Origin: Robiginitomaculum sp.
GTDB lineage: Bacteria; Pseudomonadota; Alphaproteobacteria; Caulobacterales; Maricaulaceae
Reading direction: 5' to 3'
DNA: 9,821 bases
Assembly (NCBI GenBank): GCA_027071965.1
Contig: JALSYJ010000237.1
Span: 1-9,821 of the forward strand
Made by a program: the position numbers and the translations under genes. This document shows, piece after piece, positions 1 to 6,597 of the stretch. Every line of letters begins with the position of its first letter. Positions within the stretch are counted from its first letter, which is position 1. Under the pieces are notes generated by a model that was not told where the DNA came from, ran no database searches, and worked only from the letters and a program-made list of their open reading frames with translations.

Positions 1-221
1 CGACCATAGTGCTCGGCATATTGATAATAATATTCTGCGCCAATCCGGTCGCCAGAAGTGCTGGCATCATGGGCCAACTGGGTATATTTATCAAATATGG
101 TAGATGCGGCTCCGCGAACCTTAATGCCTGGGCCATTGCTTTCCAAAGCCCGGTTCGGGTTGGGTTTGCGATTCTGATTTGGGTTACGTCCCTGATTGTT
201 TCTTGGGCGTCCACGTTTCAT
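1..221 (-). CDS. DUF4167 domain protein, N-terminal part (runs off left edge)
   Basis: The first 73 codons of a minus-strand gene are visible, and the rest lies beyond the window. The N terminus is rich in Arg, Asn, Pro and Gly (about residues 1-28). It is followed by a block with NGPGIKVRG (29-37), IFDKYTQLAHDA (42-53) and AEYYYQYAEHY (62-72), which I recognise as the DUF4167 signature of alphaproteobacteria. The molecular function of this family is not established; the basic, low-complexity N terminus would be compatible with nucleic-acid or ribosome contact, but that is inference. The ATG at 219-221 is preceded by AAGGA at 229-233, seven bases upstream, which supports this start. It lies downstream of prfA-prmC, as commonly seen in this class, but a 226-base gap with its own promoter-like sequence suggests separate transcription. 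Confidence 0.88.
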   Translation of the reverse strand, partial: MKRGRPRNNQGRNPNQNRKPNPNRALESNGPGIKVRGAASTIFDKYTQLAHDASTSGDRIGAEYYYQYAEHYG

Positions 222-402
222 GTTGGTTTCCTTAACTGCCTGCTCCGGCAAAACTTGATCTTGGTGTTTTGATTGATTTCGTTGAAGCTCAAAGTACAAA
301 TGGCGTGCTAAACTGTTGCACCCCAGATTCCAAAGTTTCAGATCGGGAAAATTCGAGCCTGCACGAACCCCCGCGCAACATCTCGTTTTGCAACAAACAA
401 GG

Positions 403-431
403 TTCTAGCGTGACTTGACCTGCTTTCCAAG
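403..431 (-). promoter_or_regulatory. Candidate housekeeping promoter for the DUF4167 gene
   Basis: On the minus strand, CTTGGA (426-431) and CTAGAA (403-408) are separated by exactly 17 bases. This resembles the alphaproteobacterial housekeeping consensus CTTGAC-N17-CTATAT. It lies between the prmC stop and the DUF4167 start and would give an untranslated leader of roughly 170 bases. The rest of the gap (222-447) shows no ORF and no clear terminator. Prediction is by eye only. Confidence 0.5.
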
Positions 432-447
432 CCCTTTTTTTACTTTG

Positions 448-1356
448 TCATTTATGGACACAAACTTGTGTTTTCCAATGAGCATTCAAACATCCCGCTA
501 TTATCCGATCCCGGCCCCCTAGGTCCTGATGGGTCTGAATTTCACTAAAACTACCAATTCCTGCAAGTAACTTGCTCACAGCTTGCGCCTGTTTATGCCC
601 AATTTCCAGCACAAATCTTCCGCCAGGACGCAGCCATTTGGACAAAAGTCCGGACAATACCCGATAGGCACCCAACCCGTCTGCACCTCCATCAAGGGCA
701 ATATTTGGTTCAAATTGCACGACTTCTGGATCCAGCCCTGCCAGTTCCGCACTCGCAATATAAGGCGGGTTTGATAGTACCAGATCGTATTTTGCTGTGG
801 GTAGCTCCCTCCAATCGCAGCCTATGAATTCAATGCGATCCGACAATTGGCACTTTTTGGCATTATGCTTGGCGATTTTTACAGCATCTGCCGATATGTC
901 TACTCCAGTTCCCTGCCAGCCTGGGCGCTCGGACAAAAATGCCAGAAGAAGCGCGCCTGATCCGGTACCAAGATCAAGCACCTGACCTGCAACATGGTCT
1001 TTAGTTTGAGATAATGCCAGTTCAACAAGGCTTTCACTGTCGGCCCTTGGGGTTAAGACATGGTGGTTGACCATTAAGTCCAATGTCCAGAAACCTTTTT
1101 CACCTAAAATCTGCGACAATGGTTCGCGCTGCCTGCGCCTCTGCACCAGTTTTTCTAATTGTTTTAGCTTTTGCAGATCAGGAAACAATTCCGGATCAGC
1201 CACTTTTTGCCAGACATCCTGTCCAAAAACAGCCGCAAGCAGCAAACGGGTCTCCATATTGGCATCATCAATTCCAGCGCCATCCAGCAGCCTTATTATT
1301 TGCCTTGAAAGTCCTGCAAAGTTTAAACCCGCCCATGAACGCAGCAGATCAGTCAT
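448..1356 (-). CDS. prmC: Release factor glutamine methyltransferase PrmC
   Basis: A 302-residue SAM-dependent methyltransferase that N5-methylates the glutamine of the GGQ motif in peptide-chain release factors, improving termination in the cytoplasm. The N-terminal helical domain (about 1-85) ends in PLSQILGEKGFW (79-90), close to the family's PxxYxxG-F/W element. TPRADSE (102-108) corresponds to the usual IPRPETE stretch. The SAM-binding motif I is LDLGTGSGALLLAF (127-140). The catalytic NPPY tetrapeptide, which holds the substrate glutamine, is at 196-199. Length is typical (E. coli PrmC is near 277). It starts at an ATG three bases after the prfA stop, with a purine-rich stretch within the prfA 3' end, so translation is probably coupled to that of its substrate, RF1. 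The identification is strong because motifs and neighbour agree. Confidence 0.96.
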   Translation of the reverse strand: MTDLLRSWAGLNFAGLSRQIIRLLDGAGIDDANMETRLLLAAVFGQDVWQKVADPELFPDLQKLKQLEKLVQRRRQREPLSQILGEKGFWTLDLMVNHHVLTPRADSESLVELALSQTKDHVAGQVLDLGTGSGALLLAFLSERPGWQGTGVDISADAVKIAKHNAKKCQLSDRIEFIGCDWRELPTAKYDLVLSNPPYIASAELAGLDPEVVQFEPNIALDGGADGLGAYRVLSGLLSKWLRPGGRFVLEIGHKQAQAVSKLLAGIGSFSEIQTHQDLGGRDRIIAGCLNAHWKTQVCVHK

Positions 1357-1359
1357 TAT

Positions 1360-2454
1360 TTATATACCGGCTTCATCTTCGGCCAAAGCGGCCAGTTTCC
1401 GGGTCTGATCCTCGGCCAATAATGCGTCAACAACTTCTCCCAAAGCGTCACCTGCAATAATTTTGGGTAAGTTCTGGATAGTCAGCTTAATCCGGTGATC
1501 GGTAACTCGTCCTTGTGGAAAATTATAGGTACGGATTTTCTCCGAGCGATCTCCGGAGCCAATTTGATCCTTGCGATCCGCCGCCCGCGCCGCATCGGCA
1601 ATTGCGCGTTCACGGTCATAAAGGCGCGCCTTTAACACCATCATGGCCTTGGCCCGGTTTTTGTGCTGGGATTTTTCATCCTGCTGGCTTGCGGTAATGC
1701 CGGTGGGAATATGGGTGATGCGTACTGCTGAATCTGTGGTATTTACTGATTGTCCTCCGGGCCCTGAGGCCCGAAAAATATCAATTCGCAAGTCCTTTTC
1801 ATCAATATGGATATCCACATCCTCAGGTTCAGGCAGCACAGCAACAGTGGCCGCAGAGGTGTGTATTCTTCCCTGGGTTTCAGTATCTGGAACCCTTTGC
1901 ACCCGATGTACTCCGGATTCAAACTTAAAGCGGCCATAAACCCCATTACCGGTGATATGAGCCACCACTTCCTTAAACCCGCCATGATCACCGGCAGTTG
2001 AAGAAACCGGGCTGATTGTAAAACCTTCTAATTGAGCAAAGCGCTGATACATGCGAAATAAATCACCGGCAAATAATGCAGCCTCATCACCTCCGGTTCC
2101 GGCACGGATCTCCAGCATCACCGGCGCATCATCATCCTTGTCTTTGGGCAAGAGCAATAATTGCATTTTCTGCGATCGCTTACCCAGAGTTTCCAAAAGC
2201 TCCTGTTGTTCGCTGTGCGCCATTTCACGCATTTCAGAGTCAGTATCAGAATCTGCAAGCATTTCATCCAGATCGGCAAGTTCCTGGTTTATGGCTCGTA
2301 ATTCCATGGCGGCATCGGCTACCGGTTTTAATGCGGCATGTTCTTTGGCCAACGCCACAATTTCTGTGGGATCGGCTCCAGAGCCCATGCGCGCTTCCAC
2401 CTCTTCAAAGCGGTCAATAACCTGAGCCAGTCTTTCTTCGGAGATTATACTCAT
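1360..2454 (-). CDS. prfA: Peptide chain release factor 1
   Basis: A 364-residue class I release factor that recognises UAA and UAG in the ribosomal A site and triggers peptidyl-tRNA hydrolysis. An N-terminal coiled-coil-like domain (about 1-105) is followed by GGDEAALFA (121-129). The codon-recognition loop carries the RF1-type P-x-T tripeptide, here Pro189-Asp190-Thr191 within GVHRVQRVPDTETQGRIHTS; RF2 would have SPF. The catalytic GGQ is at 233-235 in RASGPGGQSVNTTDSAVR. Gln235 is the predicted PrmC target. Length matches the family (about 360). The ATG (2452-2454) overlaps the ispG stop as ATGA, and prmC follows after three bases, which suggests one transcript with translational coupling. 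A middle Asp in PxT is not the E. coli residue (Ala), but this position varies across the family. Confidence 0.97.
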   Translation of the reverse strand: MSIISEERLAQVIDRFEEVEARMGSGADPTEIVALAKEHAALKPVADAAMELRAINQELADLDEMLADSDTDSEMREMAHSEQQELLETLGKRSQKMQLLLLPKDKDDDAPVMLEIRAGTGGDEAALFAGDLFRMYQRFAQLEGFTISPVSSTAGDHGGFKEVVAHITGNGVYGRFKFESGVHRVQRVPDTETQGRIHTSAATVAVLPEPEDVDIHIDEKDLRIDIFRASGPGGQSVNTTDSAVRITHIPTGITASQQDEKSQHKNRAKAMMVLKARLYDRERAIADAARAADRKDQIGSGDRSEKIRTYNFPQGRVTDHRIKLTIQNLPKIIAGDALGEVVDALLAEDQTRKLAALAEDEAGI

Positions 2455-3572
2455 TTTAACTCAGCCCCACGCATTTCCCGTGCCCGGTTTTCCACCACCT
2501 CAACCAGATGGTCAATCATCTGGGAATTACTTTGCTTATGATCCTGCTTTCCTGCCACATATACCATGCCGGATCCTGCTCCACCGCCGGTAAATCCAAT
2601 ATCAGTAAATGCAGCCTCACCAGGGCCATTAACCACACAGCCAATAATTGAAAGGCTGATGGGCTCCCGAATATGTTCCAGGCGTTTTTCCAGAATTTCC
2701 ACAACCTTGATTACGTCAAATCCCTGCCGGGCACATGAGGGGCAGGCAATAATATTTACCCCTTGTGAACGAAGACCCATGGTTTTTAATATATCAAAAC
2801 CTACTTTTACTTCCTCCACCGGGTCGGCAGACAATGACACGCGGATGGTATCACCAATTCCCGCCCATAACAGGCTTGATAACCCAAATGTAGACTTGAC
2901 GGTTCCTGTGCGCAGTCCGCCAGCTTCGGTTACTCCTAAGTGTAATGGACAATCCACCTGCTCGCTTAACTGTTGATAGGCGGCAATCGTTAAAAATGGA
3001 TCAGAAGCCTTGGCCGATACCTTGTATCTGTGAAAATCATGATCCTGTAGAATTTGAATATGCTTTAAGGCGCTCTCCACCATGGCTTCGGGGCATGGTT
3101 CACCATACTTTTCCAGCAAATCACGCTCCAGCGAGCCGCCATTTACCCCAATGCGAATAGCACAATCATTGTCTTTGGCTGCCTGGATCACGTCCCGGAT
3201 ACGATCCTTGCTGCCGATGTTTCCCGGATTTATACGCAAGCAGGCAGCACCCGCCTCAGCGGCCTCAATGGCTCGTTTATAATGAAAATGAATATCAGCA
3301 ATCAAGGGAACCGGCGATTGTTCTACAAGCTGTCGAAAGGCGGATGTTGCATCCGTATCAGGACAAGATACACGCACCAGATCAGCTCCGGCATCTGCTA
3401 AAGCTGTAATTTGGGAAAGGGTCGCCTTTACATCCGAAGTAACAGTATTGGTCATGGATTGCACAGAAATCGGGGCATCGCCGCCGATTGCCACATCTGC
3501 CACCATAACAATACGGGTTTTTCGACGCTTTATAGCTCGCCACGGGCGAATGGACTGCAAATCCTCAGGCAT
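2451..3572 (-). CDS. ispG: 4-hydroxy-3-methylbut-2-enyl diphosphate synthase (IspG)
   Basis: This enzyme of the MEP isoprenoid pathway converts 2-C-methyl-D-erythritol 2,4-cyclodiphosphate to HMBPP with a [4Fe-4S] cluster. With the ATG start the protein has 373 residues (E. coli has 372). The TIM-barrel part contains APISVQSMTNT (33-43), CLRINPGNIG (111-120) and HLGVTEAGG (211-219). Cluster ligands are Cys277 and Cys280 (ACPSC), Cys312 and Glu319 (IGCVVNGPGE). The Cys-to-Cys spacing of 32 equals that of E. coli C273-C305. The ATG at 3570-3572 is chosen because AGAGAGG sits nine bases upstream and the length fits the family; an in-frame TTG at 3600-3602 would add ten residues. The stop overlaps the prfA start as ATGA. 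A RodZ-like gene lies upstream, an arrangement that recalls E. coli rodZ-ispG. Confidence 0.96.
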   Translation of the reverse strand: MPEDLQSIRPWRAIKRRKTRIVMVADVAIGGDAPISVQSMTNTVTSDVKATLSQITALADAGADLVRVSCPDTDATSAFRQLVEQSPVPLIADIHFHYKRAIEAAEAGAACLRINPGNIGSKDRIRDVIQAAKDNDCAIRIGVNGGSLERDLLEKYGEPCPEAMVESALKHIQILQDHDFHRYKVSAKASDPFLTIAAYQQLSEQVDCPLHLGVTEAGGLRTGTVKSTFGLSSLLWAGIGDTIRVSLSADPVEEVKVGFDILKTMGLRSQGVNIIACPSCARQGFDVIKVVEILEKRLEHIREPISLSIIGCVVNGPGEAAFTDIGFTGGGAGSGMVYVAGKQDHKQSNSQMIDHLVEVVENRAREMRGAELK

Positions 3573-3581
3573 GTCCCAAAG

Positions 3582-3588
3582 CCTCTCT
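3582..3588 (-). promoter_or_regulatory. Ribosome binding site deciding the ispG start
   Basis: The minus strand reads AGAGAGG here, with nine bases before the ATG at 3570-3572. This supports the ATG over the upstream in-frame TTG at 3600-3602, which has no comparable purine tract. Confidence 0.6.
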
Positions 3589-3634
3589 CTTTGAAAACTC
3601 AAAGCAACTCAAATGGGAGGTTTTTAGATGCAGG

Positions 3635-4198
3635 TCAACCGTCTACCGGTTTATCTGTGCTCTCAAAGACAGGCTCAGACGATATGGCAGGAACATTACG
3701 CAAATCAGATCCTTGTGACCATGTTCCCAATAGCTCTGGAACCGGAGGCACCACGTGCGAAACAGAGGTGCTTTGCTGCCCATACCATGTAACCAGCCCC
3801 AAAATACCAACAACGGCAACCATGATCCCAAAACCACGCGGTACGCTGAACTCCAGCCAGAAAGGGGCGGGCTTTGCAGAAATATCACGGTGGTTTGTTG
3901 TAGCGGTCTTATTGTCAATATTGAAGCTCTCAACCGCAGACTTGGCATTAAAACCAAGATATTGGGCATAACAGCGCACAAAACCAACAGCATAGGCATG
4001 ATGGGGCATTGCAGCGCGATCCATATCCTCAATGGCTTGTAGATATTCCACGCTTATTTTCAAGTCCGCAGAAACCTTATCCAGATCAAAACCGGCACGC
4101 AATCTGGCCTGTCGCAACATTTGCCCAATGCAAATATCATCAGAAGCTGCCGACAAGTCGCCAGAAATTGCTCTGGAAATGATCCCGTTTGCGTCCAT
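3635..4198 (-). CDS. RodZ-like helix-turn-helix membrane protein, short form
   Basis: A 187-residue protein (ATG start) with the architecture of RodZ/YfgA-type proteins: a cytoplasmic N-terminal helix-turn-helix domain of the HTH_25 kind (about 22-90), a linker, one transmembrane segment (about 119-140, from VPRGFGIMVAVVGILGLVTWYG), then only about 47 residues. Diagnostic stretches are IGQMLRQARLRAGFDLDKVS (24-43) and HHAYAVGFVRCYAQYLG (66-82), the latter matching the PxYVRGFLRxYAxxLG element of RodZ. RodZ links MreB to the cell envelope and supports rod shape. Here the C-terminal DUF4115 beta domain is absent, so an MreB-related role is inference only. The next gene, ispG, also follows rodZ in E. 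coli. The start is uncertain: an in-frame GTG at 4220-4222 would add eight residues, and neither start has a strong ribosome binding site. Confidence 0.8.
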   Translation of the reverse strand: MDANGIISRAISGDLSAASDDICIGQMLRQARLRAGFDLDKVSADLKISVEYLQAIEDMDRAAMPHHAYAVGFVRCYAQYLGFNAKSAVESFNIDNKTATTNHRDISAKPAPFWLEFSVPRGFGIMVAVVGILGLVTWYGQQSTSVSHVVPPVPELLGTWSQGSDLRNVPAISSEPVFESTDKPVDG

Positions 4199-4276
4199 TA
4201 TATATTCTTTAAACTTGTTCACCCCAATCCGCTAATGCGGGCACAGCACAAACCCTTCGTCCGGCCATGCCTGTGG

Positions 4277-4305
4277 ATAAAACATGTTTTTTTGAATCAA
4301 TTCAA
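4277..4305 (-). promoter_or_regulatory. Candidate promoter for the rodZ-like gene, with overlapping palindromes
   Basis: In the 143-base gap between ptsP and the rodZ-like ATG, the minus strand has TTGAAT (4300-4305) and TTTTAT (4277-4282) separated by 17 bases, a reasonable housekeeping promoter. The -35 box is part of a perfect inverted repeat, TTGAAT-CA-ATTCAA (4292-4305). The spacer and -10 overlap a perfect 12-base palindrome, AAAACATGTTTT (4279-4290). Either could be an operator, but both are short and AT-rich, so chance is possible. If real, the promoter would drive rodZ-like-ispG-prfA-prmC independently of lysC-ptsP. Confidence 0.45.
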
Positions 4306-4341
4306 GGTGTTTATGGAATTTTTTGGTGCTTAAGAGGCAAA

Positions 4342-6597
4342 TTATAGCGCTAAATTCTCGATTTTGGAGAATCGTAGCAAATTTTTGCGTATATCAGGGT
4401 TAGATTCGCTTAACCATACCAATAGCTCCTGTTCTGCTTTCTTGATGTCCAAAGACAAGATCAACTGTTTTAACGGCCCGACAGCAGAAGCCGGAACAGA
4501 TAATTGCCGAAACCCCATGGCCAGTAAAATAATTGCGTCTTCACGATTGCTGGCCATTTCTCCGCAAATTGAAACTTCAGTGTTGTGCTTTTCAGCCATA
4601 TATATGATATGCTGGAACATTGCCGGAGCACCATTGGATAGAGGATCATAGCGCTGCGAAACGCGGACATTTTCACGATCTGCCGCGAAAAAATACTGCA
4701 ATAGATCATTGGCACCTACGGAAATAAAATCTACTTTTGGCAATAAGTGATCAAGTTGCCAGACCATTGAAGGCGTCTCTATCATACACCCGATTTCCAG
4801 CTTTTCCGGAAGATCACTATGGCCAAAACGTGCCAGCCTTGCCACCTCTTGCTCAAGGAGGCTCTTGGCGTGCTCATATTCAGCTACTGTTGATACCAAG
4901 GGGAACATTACCCGTAATGTTTTGCCAGAAGCAGCATGGATAAGCGCCCGTAATTGATAACGAAACATGCCAGGACGATCCATTGCCATGCGAATTGCCC
5001 GCCAACCCATTGCCGGGTTTGTTTCTCTTTCCTGAGCCACATATGGCAGAACCTTATCTCCACCAAGATCCAAAGTGCGAAAAATCACCGGCTTTTTTCC
5101 CGCTGCTTGCAATACCTCACCATAAAATTTAATAAGCTGAGACTGTTTTGGTAAATGCTGGGCCAGCATAAATTGAAATTCCGTACGAAACAGCCCAATA
5201 CCATCGGCACCCGTTGCATCTAATTGTGGAAGGTCAATTTGCAAACCGGCATTCAGCAATAATTGTACCCTCTGCCCATCGCGGGAAACCGTTGGTTTAT
5301 CTCGCAATTTGGAAAATGCAGCCCGTCTTTGCTGCCGCACACGCAAACGCTCGTCAAAGCTGGCTCTGGTTTCTTCTGCAGGACGGATGCGTATAGAGCC
5401 GGTTTCTGCATCAACCAAAATAGTATCCGCTTCCGTCACAGCCGCCAAAAGTCCAGATAGACCACCAACAACCGGCAAGCGCATAGCACTGGCAACAATG
5501 GCCGCATGGGATGTTCGTGAGCCTTCCTCCAGAACCAGACCACGTAGCTTGCTGCGATCAAGCTCCAGCAACTCAGCCGGACCAATGTTTCGCGCCACCA
5601 AAATAGTATTATCCGGAAGCTCCGCAGCAATGTCAGCACCGCCCAAATGTCGTAACAGCCTGCTGGCCAGATCTTCCAGATCATGCAGGCGCTCCCGCAA
5701 ATATGGATCTCTGGCCAATAACAGCCGGTGCCGGTACTCACCGCGAACACGTTCAACAGCCGCCTCTGCCGTTAGACCGGCAGATACAGATTCTTGCAAT
5801 TTCTCCAGCCAGCTTTGGTCGCGGGCAAACATCCGATAAGCGTTCATTACCTCACGGGTTGGTTCACCAAATGCATGCCCCTTGCCCTCGAATAAACGAT
5901 CAAGTGTTAATTGTAATTCCTCCAGAGCCAGTTCAATCCGTGAAAGCTCATAATCAGGGTCTTCTGCAATGCGTGAGCCTTCAACAACACTGGGCTCAAA
6001 CAAAACAGCGCGGCCCATTGCCAGGCCATCAACAATCGTAAACCCGTCAAGAGCCATGGAATTACGAGAAGAAACATGAACGGTGTTCAGTTCTTCACTG
6101 CTAAGCAGCTCTCCAGAAGCAACCACTTCTGCCAGAACCATGGCAACGTTCTGTAATGCCTCAACCGCATCTTGACCAAACAGCCGTTCCTGACTGTCCT
6201 GAACAACCAGAACACCCAGTAATCTTCTGGCTCTTAGGATTGGCACACCTAAAAAGGATATATAATCCTGTTCCTTTGTTTCGGGGTGAAATGAAAAAGA
6301 GCTGTGAGTTTGGGCGTTTTTTACATGTAAGGGAACCATGGTTCTGGCCACCTCACCGACCAGTCCTTCATTGGGGGCAAGTCTGGTTTTGTGGACAGCC
6401 TCCGGGGCCAGACCTCTGGTTGCCCACAATTCCATGCGATCATCAGGAAGCCGAAGATAAACCGAACACACCTTTGCCTTCATATGATCTGCTATTACGC
6501 TGACCAATTGGTTTAGCCGCTGCGAAGATTCGGTGCGAGTTGCCATCACATCTCGAATTTTACGAAGCATATCTCTGGGGTTAGAGGCCGTGCTCAT
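4342..6597 (-). CDS. ptsP: Nitrogen-PTS Enzyme I (PEP-protein phosphotransferase PtsP)
   Basis: A 751-residue Enzyme I-Ntr. It takes phosphate from phosphoenolpyruvate onto a histidine and passes it to the HPr-like protein NPr, which feeds EIIA-Ntr; this chain is regulatory and not sugar-transporting. Domains in order: N-terminal GAF sensor (about 20-160), Enzyme I N-terminal and NPr-binding helical part (about 180-320), mobile phosphohistidine domain with His364 in EEGSRTSHAAIVAS, and PEP-binding TIM barrel (about 430-740). The barrel shows DGIGLFRTEFQFM (465-477), DFISVGANDLLQYF (623-636) and the catalytic Cys678 in ICGEMAS. In several alphaproteobacteria the GAF domain responds to glutamine; that is family knowledge and not visible here. 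The ATG overlaps the lysC stop (ATGA, 6594-6597), so it is probably coupled to lysC. The partners NPr and EIIA-Ntr are not in this window. Confidence 0.95.
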   Translation of the reverse strand: MSTASNPRDMLRKIRDVMATRTESSQRLNQLVSVIADHMKAKVCSVYLRLPDDRMELWATRGLAPEAVHKTRLAPNEGLVGEVARTMVPLHVKNAQTHSSFSFHPETKEQDYISFLGVPILRARRLLGVLVVQDSQERLFGQDAVEALQNVAMVLAEVVASGELLSSEELNTVHVSSRNSMALDGFTIVDGLAMGRAVLFEPSVVEGSRIAEDPDYELSRIELALEELQLTLDRLFEGKGHAFGEPTREVMNAYRMFARDQSWLEKLQESVSAGLTAEAAVERVRGEYRHRLLLARDPYLRERLHDLEDLASRLLRHLGGADIAAELPDNTILVARNIGPAELLELDRSKLRGLVLEEGSRTSHAAIVASAMRLPVVGGLSGLLAAVTEADTILVDAETGSIRIRPAEETRASFDERLRVRQQRRAAFSKLRDKPTVSRDGQRVQLLLNAGLQIDLPQLDATGADGIGLFRTEFQFMLAQHLPKQSQLIKFYGEVLQAAGKKPVIFRTLDLGGDKVLPYVAQERETNPAMGWRAIRMAMDRPGMFRYQLRALIHAASGKTLRVMFPLVSTVAEYEHAKSLLEQEVARLARFGHSDLPEKLEIGCMIETPSMVWQLDHLLPKVDFISVGANDLLQYFFAADRENVRVSQRYDPLSNGAPAMFQHIIYMAEKHNTEVSICGEMASNREDAIILLAMGFRQLSVPASAVGPLKQLILSLDIKKAEQELLVWLSESNPDIRKNLLRFSKIENLAL

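Noticed and set aside
9..272. Plus-strand 87-codon open frame at the left edge
   Set aside because: It lies opposite the DUF4167 gene, whose protein matches a known family; the plus-strand translation has no recognisable motif.
432..447. Homopolymer run after prmC considered as a terminator
   Set aside because: On the minus strand the run is A and no stem precedes it, so it does not form an intrinsic terminator for prmC.
1067..1460. Overlapping plus-strand open frames across the prmC 5' end and the prfA 3' end
   Set aside because: They are antisense to two confidently identified genes, lack ribosome binding sites that I can see, and have no recognisable protein features.
1882..1890. Pro-Asp-Thr in the RF1 codon-recognition loop considered as an unusual specificity change
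   Set aside because: The motif is P-x-T in RF1, the flanking Pro and Thr are intact, and the middle residue varies among bacterial RF1 proteins.
5309..5839. Plus-strand 176-codon open frame inside ptsP
   Set aside because: It is antisense to the conserved Enzyme I region; its Ser/Arg-rich translation is typical of a shadow frame.
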